A DNA stretch of 64,000 nucleotides, taken from NCBI GenBank assembly GCA_024693365.1, contig JAILLF010000043.1:124001-188000 (forward strand), in the 5' to 3' direction. Each line of letters begins with the position of its first letter. The stretch's first letter is position 1. The notes beneath the pieces are model-generated. The model made no database searches. It saw only the letters and a program-made list of their open reading frames with translations, and was not told the origin of the DNA. The stretch comes from Acetatifactor sp. GTDB lineage: Bacteria; Bacillota; Clostridia; Lachnospirales; Lachnospiraceae. The position numbers and the translations under genes are program-made. This document shows, in pieces, positions 25,593 through 33,943 of the stretch.

Positions 25593-26408
25593 GTGAAGTG
25601 GATCAAGTCGGTTGGAAAAGCGTTTATCGTGGCGTTTTCCATTTATTCAAAAATACCAATGCCGCGCTTTAACTGGGAATCGGATGACATGAAATATCAT
25701 CTGTGCTTTTTCCCGTGGGTTGGAGCGGTAACCGGCGGATTGGAGTGGCTCTGGTACTTTCTATGCTCGCAAAGGGACCTTGGAACGTGTGCCTACGTCT
25801 TTATCGCCATTGCCATTCCCATATTGGCCACGGGAGGCTTCCATCTGGACGGTTTTATGGATTCCTGCGATGCGTTGCATTCCTATCAGGACAGGGAGAA
25901 AAAGCTCGAGATCTTAAAGGATCCTCACATAGGTGCCTTTGCCGTGATCTGCCTTGCCGGATATTTTCTTCTGGCGGCGGGAGCGCTTTCGATCTTGTAT
26001 GACGCGGCGATCCGGGAGGCATCCATCCTCTTTGAGGATGGAAGGGGAGTTGTCGTGCTTTGCATGAGCTTCTTTCTTTCCAGGACGCTCAGCGGAATCA
26101 GCGTTGTCACCATGCCGGGCGCTAAGAAAAAGGGCATGCTCCAAACCTTTTCTGACACGGCAGGCAAGAAAACTGTTTTGATCCTTTTGATCCTGCAACT
26201 TGTTTTGGCAGCGGCGGCAGCCATCGTGCTAAATCCCGTCATGGGCATTCTGCTCCTTGCTTCGGCCGGTCTTTCCTTCGCATATTATCATCACGTCAGC
26301 ATGAAGCAATTTGGCGGGATCACGGGAGATCTGGCAGGATACTTTGTATCCCTTACCGAACTTGTGATCTTATGCGTTACCGCTATTTTGGCAGTGATCC
26401 TGGGGTGA
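25593..26408 (+). CDS. cobS: adenosylcobinamide-GDP ribazoletransferase CobS
   Basis: Membrane enzyme that joins adenosylcobinamide-GDP to alpha-ribazole to finish the nucleotide loop. 271 residues with five to six hydrophobic helices. Motifs: FSIYSKIPMPRF near the start, GGFHLDGFMDSCDALHS with the metal-binding aspartates, and KDPHIGAFAVI. The C-terminal GGITGDLAGYFVSLTEL is also diagnostic. The start is a GTG at 25593 after AAGGAGAAGG. It closes the first, tightly packed cobQ-cobT-cobU-cobS run. Confidence 0.96.
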   Translation: MKWIKSVGKAFIVAFSIYSKIPMPRFNWESDDMKYHLCFFPWVGAVTGGLEWLWYFLCSQRDLGTCAYVFIAIAIPILATGGFHLDGFMDSCDALHSYQDREKKLEILKDPHIGAFAVICLAGYFLLAAGALSILYDAAIREASILFEDGRGVVVLCMSFFLSRTLSGISVVTMPGAKKKGMLQTFSDTAGKKTVLILLILQLVLAAAAAIVLNPVMGILLLASAGLSFAYYHHVSMKQFGGITGDLAGYFVSLTELVILCVTAILAVILG

Positions 26409-26477
26409 ATTTGGTAATGCTGCGGGCGGATGAGTTTGAAAGAATATTTTGTTAGAATATGAATTGAGGTTTGACAA

Positions 26478-27149
26478 ATGAGAATCATTATAGTTAGACA
26501 TGGACAACCAAATTATGAAAAGGATTGTTTGACGCCTTTGGGAATCCGGCAGGCGAAGGCGGCAGCGGAGAGACTAAAGGACGAAGGAATCGAGGAGATC
26601 TATTCATCTCCTATGGGACGGGCACGGCAGACGGCGCAGGAGACGGCAGATTTGCTGGGAATTCCGGAGATCAAGATATTGGATTTTATGCATGAGCTTC
26701 CCTGGGGAACGGAGGGCGGCCCGCTCTATGCGGACGGACATCCCTGGGATATTGCGGATGAGCTTGTGCGGCAGGGCTGGGACTTAAACAGAACTGACTG
26801 GCCGGAGCACCCGTTTTTTGCAAGAAACGTGGTGACAAAGGCAACACGGAGAGTTGCGGCCTGCACGGACGATTGGCTTGCGACGCTGGGCCTTCAGCGG
26901 GAAGGACTATATTATCGTTGCATAAGGGAAGACGAAGTGCAACACACGGTGGCGCTGTTTTGCCACGGAGGATCCTCGACGGCGATGCTCGCCCAGATGT
27001 TTCATTTGACGTTCCCCTACCTTTGTGCAACCGTGCACCTTGGATTTACGGGGATTGCTACGGTTCGTTTTTCAAGAACGCCGGGGGACGTATACGTGCC
27101 TCACGTGGAAATCCTGGGAGATGAAAGGCATCTGTTGGGAGTAGAATGA
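26478..27149 (+). CDS. histidine phosphatase family protein
   Basis: A 223-residue phosphoglycerate-mutase-like phosphatase. The catalytic RHG motif is in IIIVRHGQPNYEKD and the second half has LFCHGGSSTAM with the conserved His. SSPMGRARQTAQ is the middle motif. It is longer than CobC and has an insert around PLYADGHPWD. Because it lies between cobS and two more cobalamin genes it could dephosphorylate a corrinoid or ribazole phosphate, but a dedicated CobC-like enzyme is encoded at 27620, so the substrate is open. Confidence 0.8.
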   Translation: MRIIIVRHGQPNYEKDCLTPLGIRQAKAAAERLKDEGIEEIYSSPMGRARQTAQETADLLGIPEIKILDFMHELPWGTEGGPLYADGHPWDIADELVRQGWDLNRTDWPEHPFFARNVVTKATRRVAACTDDWLATLGLQREGLYYRCIREDEVQHTVALFCHGGSSTAMLAQMFHLTFPYLCATVHLGFTGIATVRFSRTPGDVYVPHVEILGDERHLLGVE

Positions 27150-27181
27150 GACGGTAAGAACGAAAGGAAGAGGGCGGACTT

Positions 27182-27601
27182 ATGATATTGTGGATCGGCG
27201 GCCGCGCACAGGGAAAGCTTGCGTTGGCCATGCAAAAATGGCCTGATGCGAAGCTCTTGGACTTGGGTGAAATGGAAGCGAACGGTAGGGATGAACTCTT
27301 GCAATTCTTAGAGAATGCGCCTAGAGACGAATGGCTTATCTGGAATCAGTTCCACTTGTTTGTAAGGCGGGCGTTATCGCTGGGAATGGAGCCTTCGGAA
27401 ATCTGGGAGAAGGTAGCAAGCTTTGCGGATGAGAGAACGGAACTTGTTGTGATCTGTGATGAGATTGGAAATGGAATTGTTCCCATGGAGCAAGAGGAAA
27501 GACGCTATCGGGAGGAGACGGGGCGAATGCTCTGCAAGCTGGCTGTGAAGGCAGACAGCGTGGAGAGAATCTTTTGCGGAATTCCCGTGAAGATTAAATA
27601 A
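27182..27601 (+). CDS. CobU-like protein with degenerate P-loop
   Basis: A 139-residue protein resembling a shortened CobU. The N-terminal ILWIGGRAQGKLALA occupies the CobU P-loop position but has GKL where GKS/T is needed to bind phosphate. LVVICDEIGNGIVPME and RRYREETGRMLCKLA match the CobU motif D/E-V-G-x-G-I-V-P...R, and the end VERIFCGIPVKIK matches the typical C-terminus. The central part with the GMP-accepting His is missing. It is unlikely to be an active kinase; it may regulate or assist CobU (inference). Flanked by two histidine phosphatases. Confidence 0.65.
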   Translation: MILWIGGRAQGKLALAMQKWPDAKLLDLGEMEANGRDELLQFLENAPRDEWLIWNQFHLFVRRALSLGMEPSEIWEKVASFADERTELVVICDEIGNGIVPMEQEERRYREETGRMLCKLAVKADSVERIFCGIPVKIK

Positions 27602-27619
27602 GCCCTGGAGACATAGAGC

Positions 27620-28207
27620 GTGAAAACAGTGGAACTATGTTTGATCCGGCATGGAAAAACGCCGGGAAATGAAGAAAAAAGATACGTGGGAAGAACGGAA
27701 GAAAGCCTTTCGGAAAATGGCCGGAGAGAGCTTCTCGGAAAGCAGGTGCCCGCTGCGAAGGTGCTGTTCGCCAGTCCGATGAAGCGTTGCAGGGAAAGCT
27801 GTCAGTGCCTGTATCCGCATATGGAGCCAATTCTGATCGAAGCCTTTCGGGAGATCGATTTCGGAACCTTTGAGGGGAAGAATTATCAGGAATTATCCGG
27901 AGACAAAGAGTACCAGGCCTGGATTGACAGCGGCGGCTCCATGGCTTTTCCGCAGGGCGAGAGCAGGCAGGATTTTATCAAGAGAAATCTTGCGGGTTTT
28001 CAGGAATTGCTCACGATATTGCGCGGGATTCCGGAGGAAAAGATTTCCGCAGCTGCCGTGGTTCACGGCGGTACCATCATGTCCATCTTGTCAGGTGCGT
28101 ATGGCGGAGATTATTATGATTATCAGATTCCCAATGGGGAAGGATACAGGGTTTGCATGAAACTGGAGGAGAATGATTTTCAGATTCTTTCAGCGGAAAG
28201 AATCTAG
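27620..28207 (+). CDS. cobC: alpha-ribazole phosphatase-like histidine phosphatase CobC
   Basis: A 195-residue member of the RHG phosphatase family, the size of CobC. It reads CLIRHGKTPGNEEKRYVGRT, then FASPMKRCRESCQCL, REIDFGTFEGKNYQEL and AAVVHGGTIMSIL; these are the CobC-type motifs. It removes the phosphate of alpha-ribazole-5'-phosphate (or of adenosylcobalamin-5'-phosphate). The start is GTG 27620. It lies 13 bases before cbiB. Confidence 0.85.
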   Translation: MKTVELCLIRHGKTPGNEEKRYVGRTEESLSENGRRELLGKQVPAAKVLFASPMKRCRESCQCLYPHMEPILIEAFREIDFGTFEGKNYQELSGDKEYQAWIDSGGSMAFPQGESRQDFIKRNLAGFQELLTILRGIPEEKISAAAVVHGGTIMSILSGAYGGDYYDYQIPNGEGYRVCMKLEENDFQILSAERI

Positions 28208-28220
28208 GACGGAGAGTGCC

Positions 28221-29633
28221 ATGCCAGTATATTTTTATCACGTAATCGCATTTTTGTTAGGCTTTATTTTGGATTGTATCTTTGGGGATCCGTATTTTAT
28301 GCCGCATCCCGTAAAGGCGATCGGAAAGCTGATCAGCGCGCTGGAGAAGCATTATCTCGGGCCGAAGGAAATCGTGTTCTCCCCCGCAGCTGATGACCAA
28401 AAGAGCGAAAACCAAGAAAGTGAAATCCCCCAAAGTGAAGTCTTGGAGGCTGACGGTCAGGAATCCAACGGGACGGAGCTTGATGGCACGTTTGACGAGA
28501 ACGTGGAGACCATAGGTCAAGCAAACGGGAGTATCGAGGATGAAGCCGAAGAGGCAATGAAATCAATGCCTGAGGTTGACGAATACGAGGATTGGAAGAA
28601 CTTGCACGAGGACGTAATTTGGTCTGAGGGCATGGAAGAATTTGACTGGAGTCAGACGCCGAAGAAAAAGGTAACGGAGGAACCAGTTGAGCTTGTTCGG
28701 GCAGAAGTTGCGGAAATGGAAAGCGTGAAAGAGAACTTGGACGAACCTCTTACGCCCGAAGCCAAAAAGAAGCGGGAACAGGGGCGCACCACCGTACTGA
28801 TCGTCCTTCTCTGCACGGTTGCCGTTGCAGACGTCCTCTTTATGGGAAGCTATTTTATCCATCCCATCGTTGGATGCGTGGTGGAAGCATTTTTGACCTA
28901 TCAGGTTCTGGCGGCAAAATGTCTTCGCGTTGAGAGCATGAAGGTATGTAAGGCATTGAAAACGGGTTCCCTCAAGGATGCCAGAAGGGCAGTCTCCATG
29001 ATCGTTGGCAGGGATACGGCGAACCTTTCCGAGGAGGGCGTTGCCCGTGCGGCAGTGGAGACGGTTGCGGAGAATACCTCCGACGGAGTGATCGCTCCCA
29101 TGCTGTATCTTGCCATAGGAGGCCCTGTTCTGGGTCTTGTCTACAAAGCAATCAACACCATGGATTCCATGATCGGTTACAAGAATGAAAGATATCTTGA
29201 CTATGGACGTGCGGCAGCCAAGTTGGATGATTTTGTAAATTTCCTTCCCTCCAGAATCAGTGCAAGACTTATGATCTTCGCCTGTCATTTTCTGGGTGCT
29301 TCCTTCGACGCGCCTGAGGCGGAGAGAGTTTATTTAAGGGATCGCTTAAAACACGCAAGTCCTAATTCTGCCCAGACGGAGAGCGTTTGTGCGGGAGCTT
29401 TGGGAATCCGCCTTGCGGGAGATGCCAGTTATTTTGGCAAGCTTGTTCATAAGCCGACCATTGGAGACGCGAAGCGCGAGATAGAGCCTGAGGACATCCG
29501 CCGGGCAAACCGCCTGATGTACGGCGCGGCGATTTTGTGTCTGCTCCTTTGCCTGATTGTGATGTCTCTGATTTGTTATTTTGGACTCGGAGGCAAGGAA
29601 ATGATCGAAATCATGAGAATCACCTCCGCGTAG
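28221..29633 (+). CDS. cbiB: adenosylcobinamide-phosphate synthase CbiB with large acidic insertion
   Basis: Membrane enzyme that attaches aminopropanol phosphate to cobyric acid. N-terminal FLLGFILDCIFGDPYFMPHPVKAIGKLI and the C-terminal half (GRDTANLSEEGVARAAVETVAENTSDG, AAKLDDFVNFLPSR) are typical CbiB. Between residues about 54 and 185 lies a hydrophilic stretch dominated by Glu, Asp, Ser and Gln, ending in a basic KKKREQGR before the second membrane helix. Ordinary CbiB is about 320 residues; this one is 470. I start at ATG 28221, after GGACGGAGAG, rather than at 28173 inside cobC. The enzyme core is intact, so activity is expected. Confidence 0.92.
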   Translation: MPVYFYHVIAFLLGFILDCIFGDPYFMPHPVKAIGKLISALEKHYLGPKEIVFSPAADDQKSENQESEIPQSEVLEADGQESNGTELDGTFDENVETIGQANGSIEDEAEEAMKSMPEVDEYEDWKNLHEDVIWSEGMEEFDWSQTPKKKVTEEPVELVRAEVAEMESVKENLDEPLTPEAKKKREQGRTTVLIVLLCTVAVADVLFMGSYFIHPIVGCVVEAFLTYQVLAAKCLRVESMKVCKALKTGSLKDARRAVSMIVGRDTANLSEEGVARAAVETVAENTSDGVIAPMLYLAIGGPVLGLVYKAINTMDSMIGYKNERYLDYGRAAAKLDDFVNFLPSRISARLMIFACHFLGASFDAPEAERVYLRDRLKHASPNSAQTESVCAGALGIRLAGDASYFGKLVHKPTIGDAKREIEPEDIRRANRLMYGAAILCLLLCLIVMSLICYFGLGGKEMIEIMRITSA

Positions 29634-29697
29634 TATGTATGTAGGGAAAGGGAATGCGTGACGTTCCGGAAGTAAGAGAAAGGATTAGGACTATCAT

Positions 29698-31164
29698 ATG
29701 CCATGTACAACGGTTTTGGTCGGGAAAAAGGCCAGTAATGACAATACCACAATGATCGCACGGACGGATGACGGACATTTCGACGTAAAGAAAATGATCG
29801 TCGTGGAACCAAAGAAGCAGCCTAGAAAATATAAGAGCGTATTAACGCATTTAGAGATTGAACTACCGGAGAATCCCATGCGGTATACGGCCTGTCCCAA
29901 CGTAGACAAGAAGGAGGGGATTTGGGCGGCAACGGGCATCAACGCAGCCAACGTTGGCATGACGGCGACGGAGACCATTACATCCAACCCCAGGGTTTTA
30001 GCTGCGGATCCGCTTGTGGAATACAAAAAAGCAAAGACGAAAAGGGAAAAGGACGTTCCGGGCGGTATCGGGGAAGAGGATATCGTCGTGTTGGTACTGC
30101 CCTATATTCACAGCGCAAGAGAGGGTGTCCTAAGACTGGCTTCCCTCTTGGAAACTTATGGAACCTTTGAATCCAACGGCATTGCCTTTAATGACGAAAA
30201 TGAAATCTGGTGGATGGAGACGATCGGAGGACATCATTGGATGGCAAAGCGCGTGCCGGATGAGGTTTGCGTGATCATGCCCAATCAGTTTGGCATGGAT
30301 TCCTTTGATCTGAAGGATGCGTTTGGCGCAAAGAAAAATCATATGTGCTCCGCTGACCTTCGTGAGTTTGTTGCAGAGAATCATTTGGATCTGAATCAGG
30401 ATGGCAAGTGGAATCCAAGGGATATTTTTGGGTCTCATGATGACAGCGACCATATCTATAACACGCCGAGGGCCTGGTTTATGGGAAGGTATTTAACGCC
30501 GCAGAGTCATCGCTGGGAGGGCGAAAATGCTGAATTTACGCCGGAGAGTGACCATATTCCCTGGAGTTTTGTGCCGGACAGGAAGCTTGCAGTGGAGGAC
30601 GTAAAGTATCTGCTTTCCGGTCACTATCAGGGAACGGATTTTGATCCCTATATGGCACAGGATACGGGGAAACGTGGAAGGTATCGCTCCGTTGGAATCA
30701 ATCGCACGGGCGTTACCAGCATCTGTCAGATCCGGAGCGACGTGCCGGATGAAATCAAAGGGCTTGAATGGATCTGCTTTGGTTCCACGGCCTTTGACGC
30801 CATTCTCCCGGTATATCCGAACGTTCCGAAGGTTCCGTCGTATTTAAGCAACGTCACGACGGATGCTTCCACGGAAAATTTTTATTGGGCAAGCAGAATG
30901 ATTGCCGCATACGCGGATGCAAATTTTGCTGCCAGCGCACAGCAGATCGAGAGATATCAGGAGGCTGTTTTTGTAAAAAGCCGCCAGATTGTCTTAGAGT
31001 ATGACAAGAAGATGAAGGAATCCGGCGATTATGAGAAGCTGGCAGGCGAAGCGAATGAGAAGCTTTGCAGGATGGCAAAGGAACAGACGACGGATTGCCT
31101 GAACAAGGTTCTGCAGATCGCAAGCGAACACATGAAGAATGGATTCAACAGGGCGGATCACTAA
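29698..31164 (+). CDS. pepD: peptidase C69 family dipeptidase
   Basis: Ntn-hydrolase dipeptidase of 488 residues. The nucleophile is Cys3 in MPCTTVLVGKKASND, which becomes N-terminal after processing. IARTDDG, GIWAATGINAANVGMTATETI, NEIWWMETIGGHHWMAKRVPD and the HVS-like C-terminal region fit the family. There is no signal peptide, so the enzyme is cytoplasmic. It sits between cbiB and cobD with 64 and 18 base gaps and has no evident link to corrinoids; it may ride on the transcript. Confidence 0.9.
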   Translation: MPCTTVLVGKKASNDNTTMIARTDDGHFDVKKMIVVEPKKQPRKYKSVLTHLEIELPENPMRYTACPNVDKKEGIWAATGINAANVGMTATETITSNPRVLAADPLVEYKKAKTKREKDVPGGIGEEDIVVLVLPYIHSAREGVLRLASLLETYGTFESNGIAFNDENEIWWMETIGGHHWMAKRVPDEVCVIMPNQFGMDSFDLKDAFGAKKNHMCSADLREFVAENHLDLNQDGKWNPRDIFGSHDDSDHIYNTPRAWFMGRYLTPQSHRWEGENAEFTPESDHIPWSFVPDRKLAVEDVKYLLSGHYQGTDFDPYMAQDTGKRGRYRSVGINRTGVTSICQIRSDVPDEIKGLEWICFGSTAFDAILPVYPNVPKVPSYLSNVTTDASTENFYWASRMIAAYADANFAASAQQIERYQEAVFVKSRQIVLEYDKKMKESGDYEKLAGEANEKLCRMAKEQTTDCLNKVLQIASEHMKNGFNRADH

Positions 31165-31182
31165 GGAGAGCAAAAGAGAAGG

Positions 31183-32268
31183 ATGCATGGCGGAGACGTT
31201 TATCGCAATAAAATACATACGGATTTTTCCGTGAACGTAAACCCGCTGGGGATTCCGGAGCAGGTCAGGGAGGCGCTGACGGATGCGGTTGCACGCGTTC
31301 AGACGTATCCAGACGAAAGATGTGAGGAGCTTCGAGGGAAATTGGCCAAGCGATATGGAATCAAGGCCGAAAACATTCTGTGCGGAAACGGCGCATCGGA
31401 ATTGATTAACGCGATCTGCAGTTGGAAGAGGCCGAAAAAGGCATTGCTGCTCGCTCCGGGTTTTTCGGGATATGCCAGGGCGCTGAGGGCACAGGGGTGC
31501 AGGATCACGCACCTTTACCTCAGAAAGGACGAGGAGTTTGCGTTGTCGGGGGGAATGGCAGATAAACTGCGGGATGCGATCAAAAGCGGGGCATATGATC
31601 TTTTCTTTTTGGCCAATCCCGCCAACCCGACGGGGAAGCTTACGGATCTGGAAACGATGCGCATGATTGCGGGAATCTGCAGGGAAGCGGGGACGGTCCT
31701 GGTTGTGGATGAGTGCTTTATGGAACTCACTTCGGAGCCTGAGAATTACGGCATGACGGGGGACGTTTTGGAGTATGGGAACGTTCTTGTGCTCAGGGCT
31801 TTTACCAAATCCTTTGCCATTCCCGGGATCCGCTTGGGATATCTTCTTTGCGGTGACAAGGAAATTGCGGGAAAGATAGCAATGCAGCTTCCGGAATGGA
31901 ACGTTTCGGTTTTGGCACAGGCAGCGGGAATGGCTTCCCTGGAGCAGGAAGGATATCTTTCTGCCAGTAAGGTCTTTGTGAAAACACAGCGGGAATTTTT
32001 GGAGAAGGGACTAAGAAAATTGGGTGCGAAAGTCATCCAGTCCGATGCGAATTTTATCTTGTTTTTGTGGAAGGATGAAGCGCTTTACGACCAGCTTTTG
32101 GAACGGGGATTTCTCATCCGGGACTGCAGTGATTACGAGGGACTTGGCAAAGGTTACTACCGCATTGCGGTAAAGAACCGCATGGAGAATGAAACGCTTC
32201 TTCAGGCTATGGAAGCGATCCGGGAGAGTCAAGAAAAAGATTCGAGAAAAAAGGGAAAAAAGGAATGA
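31183..32268 (+). CDS. cobD: threonine-phosphate decarboxylase CobD
   Basis: PLP enzyme of aminotransferase fold that makes (R)-1-amino-2-propanol phosphate, the linker used by CbiB. Seen: FSVNVNPLGIPEQVREAL, YPDERCEELRGKLA, ILCGNGASELINAI, ANPANPTGKL, and the PLP lysine Lys209 in RAFTKSFAIPGIRLGY. Length 361. The last codons overlap the cbiC ATG by four bases. The threonine kinase PduX, which would supply the substrate, is not in the window. Confidence 0.95.
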   Translation: MHGGDVYRNKIHTDFSVNVNPLGIPEQVREALTDAVARVQTYPDERCEELRGKLAKRYGIKAENILCGNGASELINAICSWKRPKKALLLAPGFSGYARALRAQGCRITHLYLRKDEEFALSGGMADKLRDAIKSGAYDLFFLANPANPTGKLTDLETMRMIAGICREAGTVLVVDECFMELTSEPENYGMTGDVLEYGNVLVLRAFTKSFAIPGIRLGYLLCGDKEIAGKIAMQLPEWNVSVLAQAAGMASLEQEGYLSASKVFVKTQREFLEKGLRKLGAKVIQSDANFILFLWKDEALYDQLLERGFLIRDCSDYEGLGKGYYRIAVKNRMENETLLQAMEAIRESQEKDSRKKGKKE

Positions 32269-32903
32269 AAACGATAGAATACATCCTTCCCGGGGATATT
32301 GAAAAGCGAAGTTTTGAGATCATTGGGGAGGAATTAAGGGAAAGAGGAATTACGTTGCCGCCGGACGAGGAATCCGTGACAAAACGCGTGATCCATACCA
32401 GCGCGGATTTTGATTACGCGGAGACGCTCACCTATTCCAAGGATGCGGTGAACATCGCGAGGAAGCTCATAAAACAGGGCGCAGACATAGTGACTGACAC
32501 CAACATGGCTAAGGCCGGAATCAGCAAGGCGACGCTTGCAAAATATGGCGGGCAGGTCCACTGCTTTATGGCTGACGAGGACGTAGCCAGGGAAGCAAAG
32601 GAGCGGCAGGTGACGAGAGCGACCATATCGATGGAACGCGCCGCGGCGCTTCCCGGTCCCGTCATTTTTGCAATCGGAAATGCGCCGACGGCACTGATCT
32701 CCTTGTATGAACTCATGGAACAAGAGATCTTTAAGCCGCAGTTTGTGATCGGCGTTCCCGTCGGATTTGTGAACGTGGTTCCGGCAAAGGAATTGTTTTT
32801 GGATTCTGACGTTCCGTATATTATTAACCGCGGAAGAAAGGGCGGGAGCAACGTCGCTGCAGCCATTTGTAACGCATTGCTCTATGGGGTTGATCAGAAA
32901 TGA
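32265..32903 (+). CDS. cbiC: precorrin-8/cobalt-precorrin-8 methylmutase CbiC
   Basis: Moves the C11 methyl group to C12 to give cobyrinic acid. The key His44 in RVIHTSADFDYAE corresponds to the essential histidine of CobH/CbiC. GADIVTDTNMAKAGI, AIGNAPTAL and VGVPVGFVNVVPAKE are also typical. Length 212 is normal. Start and stop overlap cobD and the next gene by four bases each, so translation is coupled. Confidence 0.96.
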   Translation: MKTIEYILPGDIEKRSFEIIGEELRERGITLPPDEESVTKRVIHTSADFDYAETLTYSKDAVNIARKLIKQGADIVTDTNMAKAGISKATLAKYGGQVHCFMADEDVAREAKERQVTRATISMERAAALPGPVIFAIGNAPTALISLYELMEQEIFKPQFVIGVPVGFVNVVPAKELFLDSDVPYIINRGRKGGSNVAAAICNALLYGVDQK

Positions 32904-33541
32904 TGAAAACGAGAGAACAGGCACTTCGCTACGGACTTTCCTTTCCGGATACTTATCAGGACGCGCCGTTTCATGATGCAAACTGGCAACTGGTGCGCTA
33001 TGCGGGAAATAAAAAGGCATTTCTTTGGACGTATGAAAAAGACGGACACGTTTGTCTTAACGTCAAGGTGGATCCGGAGAAGGCCTATTTTTGGCGGAGA
33101 ATTTATGATTCCGTAATCCCCGGCTATCATCAAAATAAAGATCATTGGAATACGGTGATTTTGGACGGAAGCATTCCGGACAGGGACGTGAAGATGATGA
33201 TCGCTGAGAGCTATGATCTGATCAGCGACAGTCCTTCCAAGCGCATTTATGATGCAGTAAAACAGATTCCCTTCGGGCGGGTGGCAACGTATGCACAGAT
33301 CGCGGAGCTTGCCGGTGACAAGAAGATGGCCCGGGCCGTGGGAAATGCGTTGCATAAAAATCCTGATCCTGACAACGTTCCATGCTTTCGGGTTGTCAAT
33401 TCTAAGGGGGAACTCGCCGGAGAATTCGCATTTGGCGGCAGCGGCGCGCAGGCAAAGCTTCTGCAAGCGGAAGGCATAGTTGTTACGGATGGCAGGGTTG
33501 ATCTGGAGAAGTATCAGTGGAGGGCGCAGGAACGTGTTTGA
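32900..33541 (+). CDS. MmcQ/YjbR domain fused to an O6-alkylguanine-DNA alkyltransferase-like domain
   Basis: A 213-residue two-domain protein. Residues 1-110 are MmcQ/YjbR-like (a CyaY-like DNA-binding fold): ALRYGLSFPDTYQDAPFHD and FLWTYEKDGHVCLNVKVDP. Residues 112-213 match the Ogt/MGMT DNA-binding domain: IPFGRVATYAQIAELAG, ARAVGNAL, then the active-site area VPCFRVVNSKGEL with Cys162. The usual PCHR has become PCFR; the cysteine is kept but the activating His is Phe. A role in DNA alkylation repair is likely, with uncertain transfer activity. It overlaps cbiC by four bases and has no evident link to B12. Confidence 0.82.
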   Translation: MMKTREQALRYGLSFPDTYQDAPFHDANWQLVRYAGNKKAFLWTYEKDGHVCLNVKVDPEKAYFWRRIYDSVIPGYHQNKDHWNTVILDGSIPDRDVKMMIAESYDLISDSPSKRIYDAVKQIPFGRVATYAQIAELAGDKKMARAVGNALHKNPDPDNVPCFRVVNSKGELAGEFAFGGSGAQAKLLQAEGIVVTDGRVDLEKYQWRAQERV

Positions 33542-33911
33542 ACGGGATTATATCATGCGCATGATCAAGGAAATGGTCAGAGCGATCATAAAGCTTTTGT
33601 TTGGCGTTGACACGCAGTCACCCACGGCGGAACTATTGCAGGATACAGAGCAAAAGCAGGCGCTGGAAGAATTGTATGACCTGGTGGACGCGGGGAAAAT
33701 CTGTGAAGCGGAAAACCGCGTGATCGAGCAGGCGGAGAACGGCAATAGGAGTGACTTGGAGATTGCCGTTTTGTTTTATTCTTACCTGAATGAAAAGACA
33801 GACGCATTTTTGGAGGAACACAGGTTTAGCCGGGAGGAGATCATGCAGGGCTTGAAGGACGTTGCGTCCCTGCATGGCTTGGGAGAGATGGCAGACGTGT
33901 TTTTGCAGTAG
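33534..33911 (+). CDS. DUF6483-like small protein
   Basis: A 125-residue protein beginning at GTG 33534, overlapping the previous stop and preceded by GGAGGG. That start gives FERDYIMRMIKEMVRAIIKLLFG, which matches the DUF6483 opening as I remember it; the ATG at 33555 would remove half of it. The rest is helical, with ALEELYDLVDAGKICEAENRV and a tetratricopeptide-like feel. No catalytic motif. Function unknown. It lies between the alkyltransferase-like gene and cbiD. Confidence 0.7.
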   Translation: MFERDYIMRMIKEMVRAIIKLLFGVDTQSPTAELLQDTEQKQALEELYDLVDAGKICEAENRVIEQAENGNRSDLEIAVLFYSYLNEKTDAFLEEHRFSREEIMQGLKDVASLHGLGEMADVFLQ

Positions 33912-33943
33912 ATCCGCTGAAGGGATGAGCGGTTAAGGTGGCA

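Noticed and set aside
28173..28220. Earlier cbiB start inside cobC
   Set aside because: The extra residues are not CbiB-like, and the ATG at 28221 has its own ribosome site and matches the family N-terminus.
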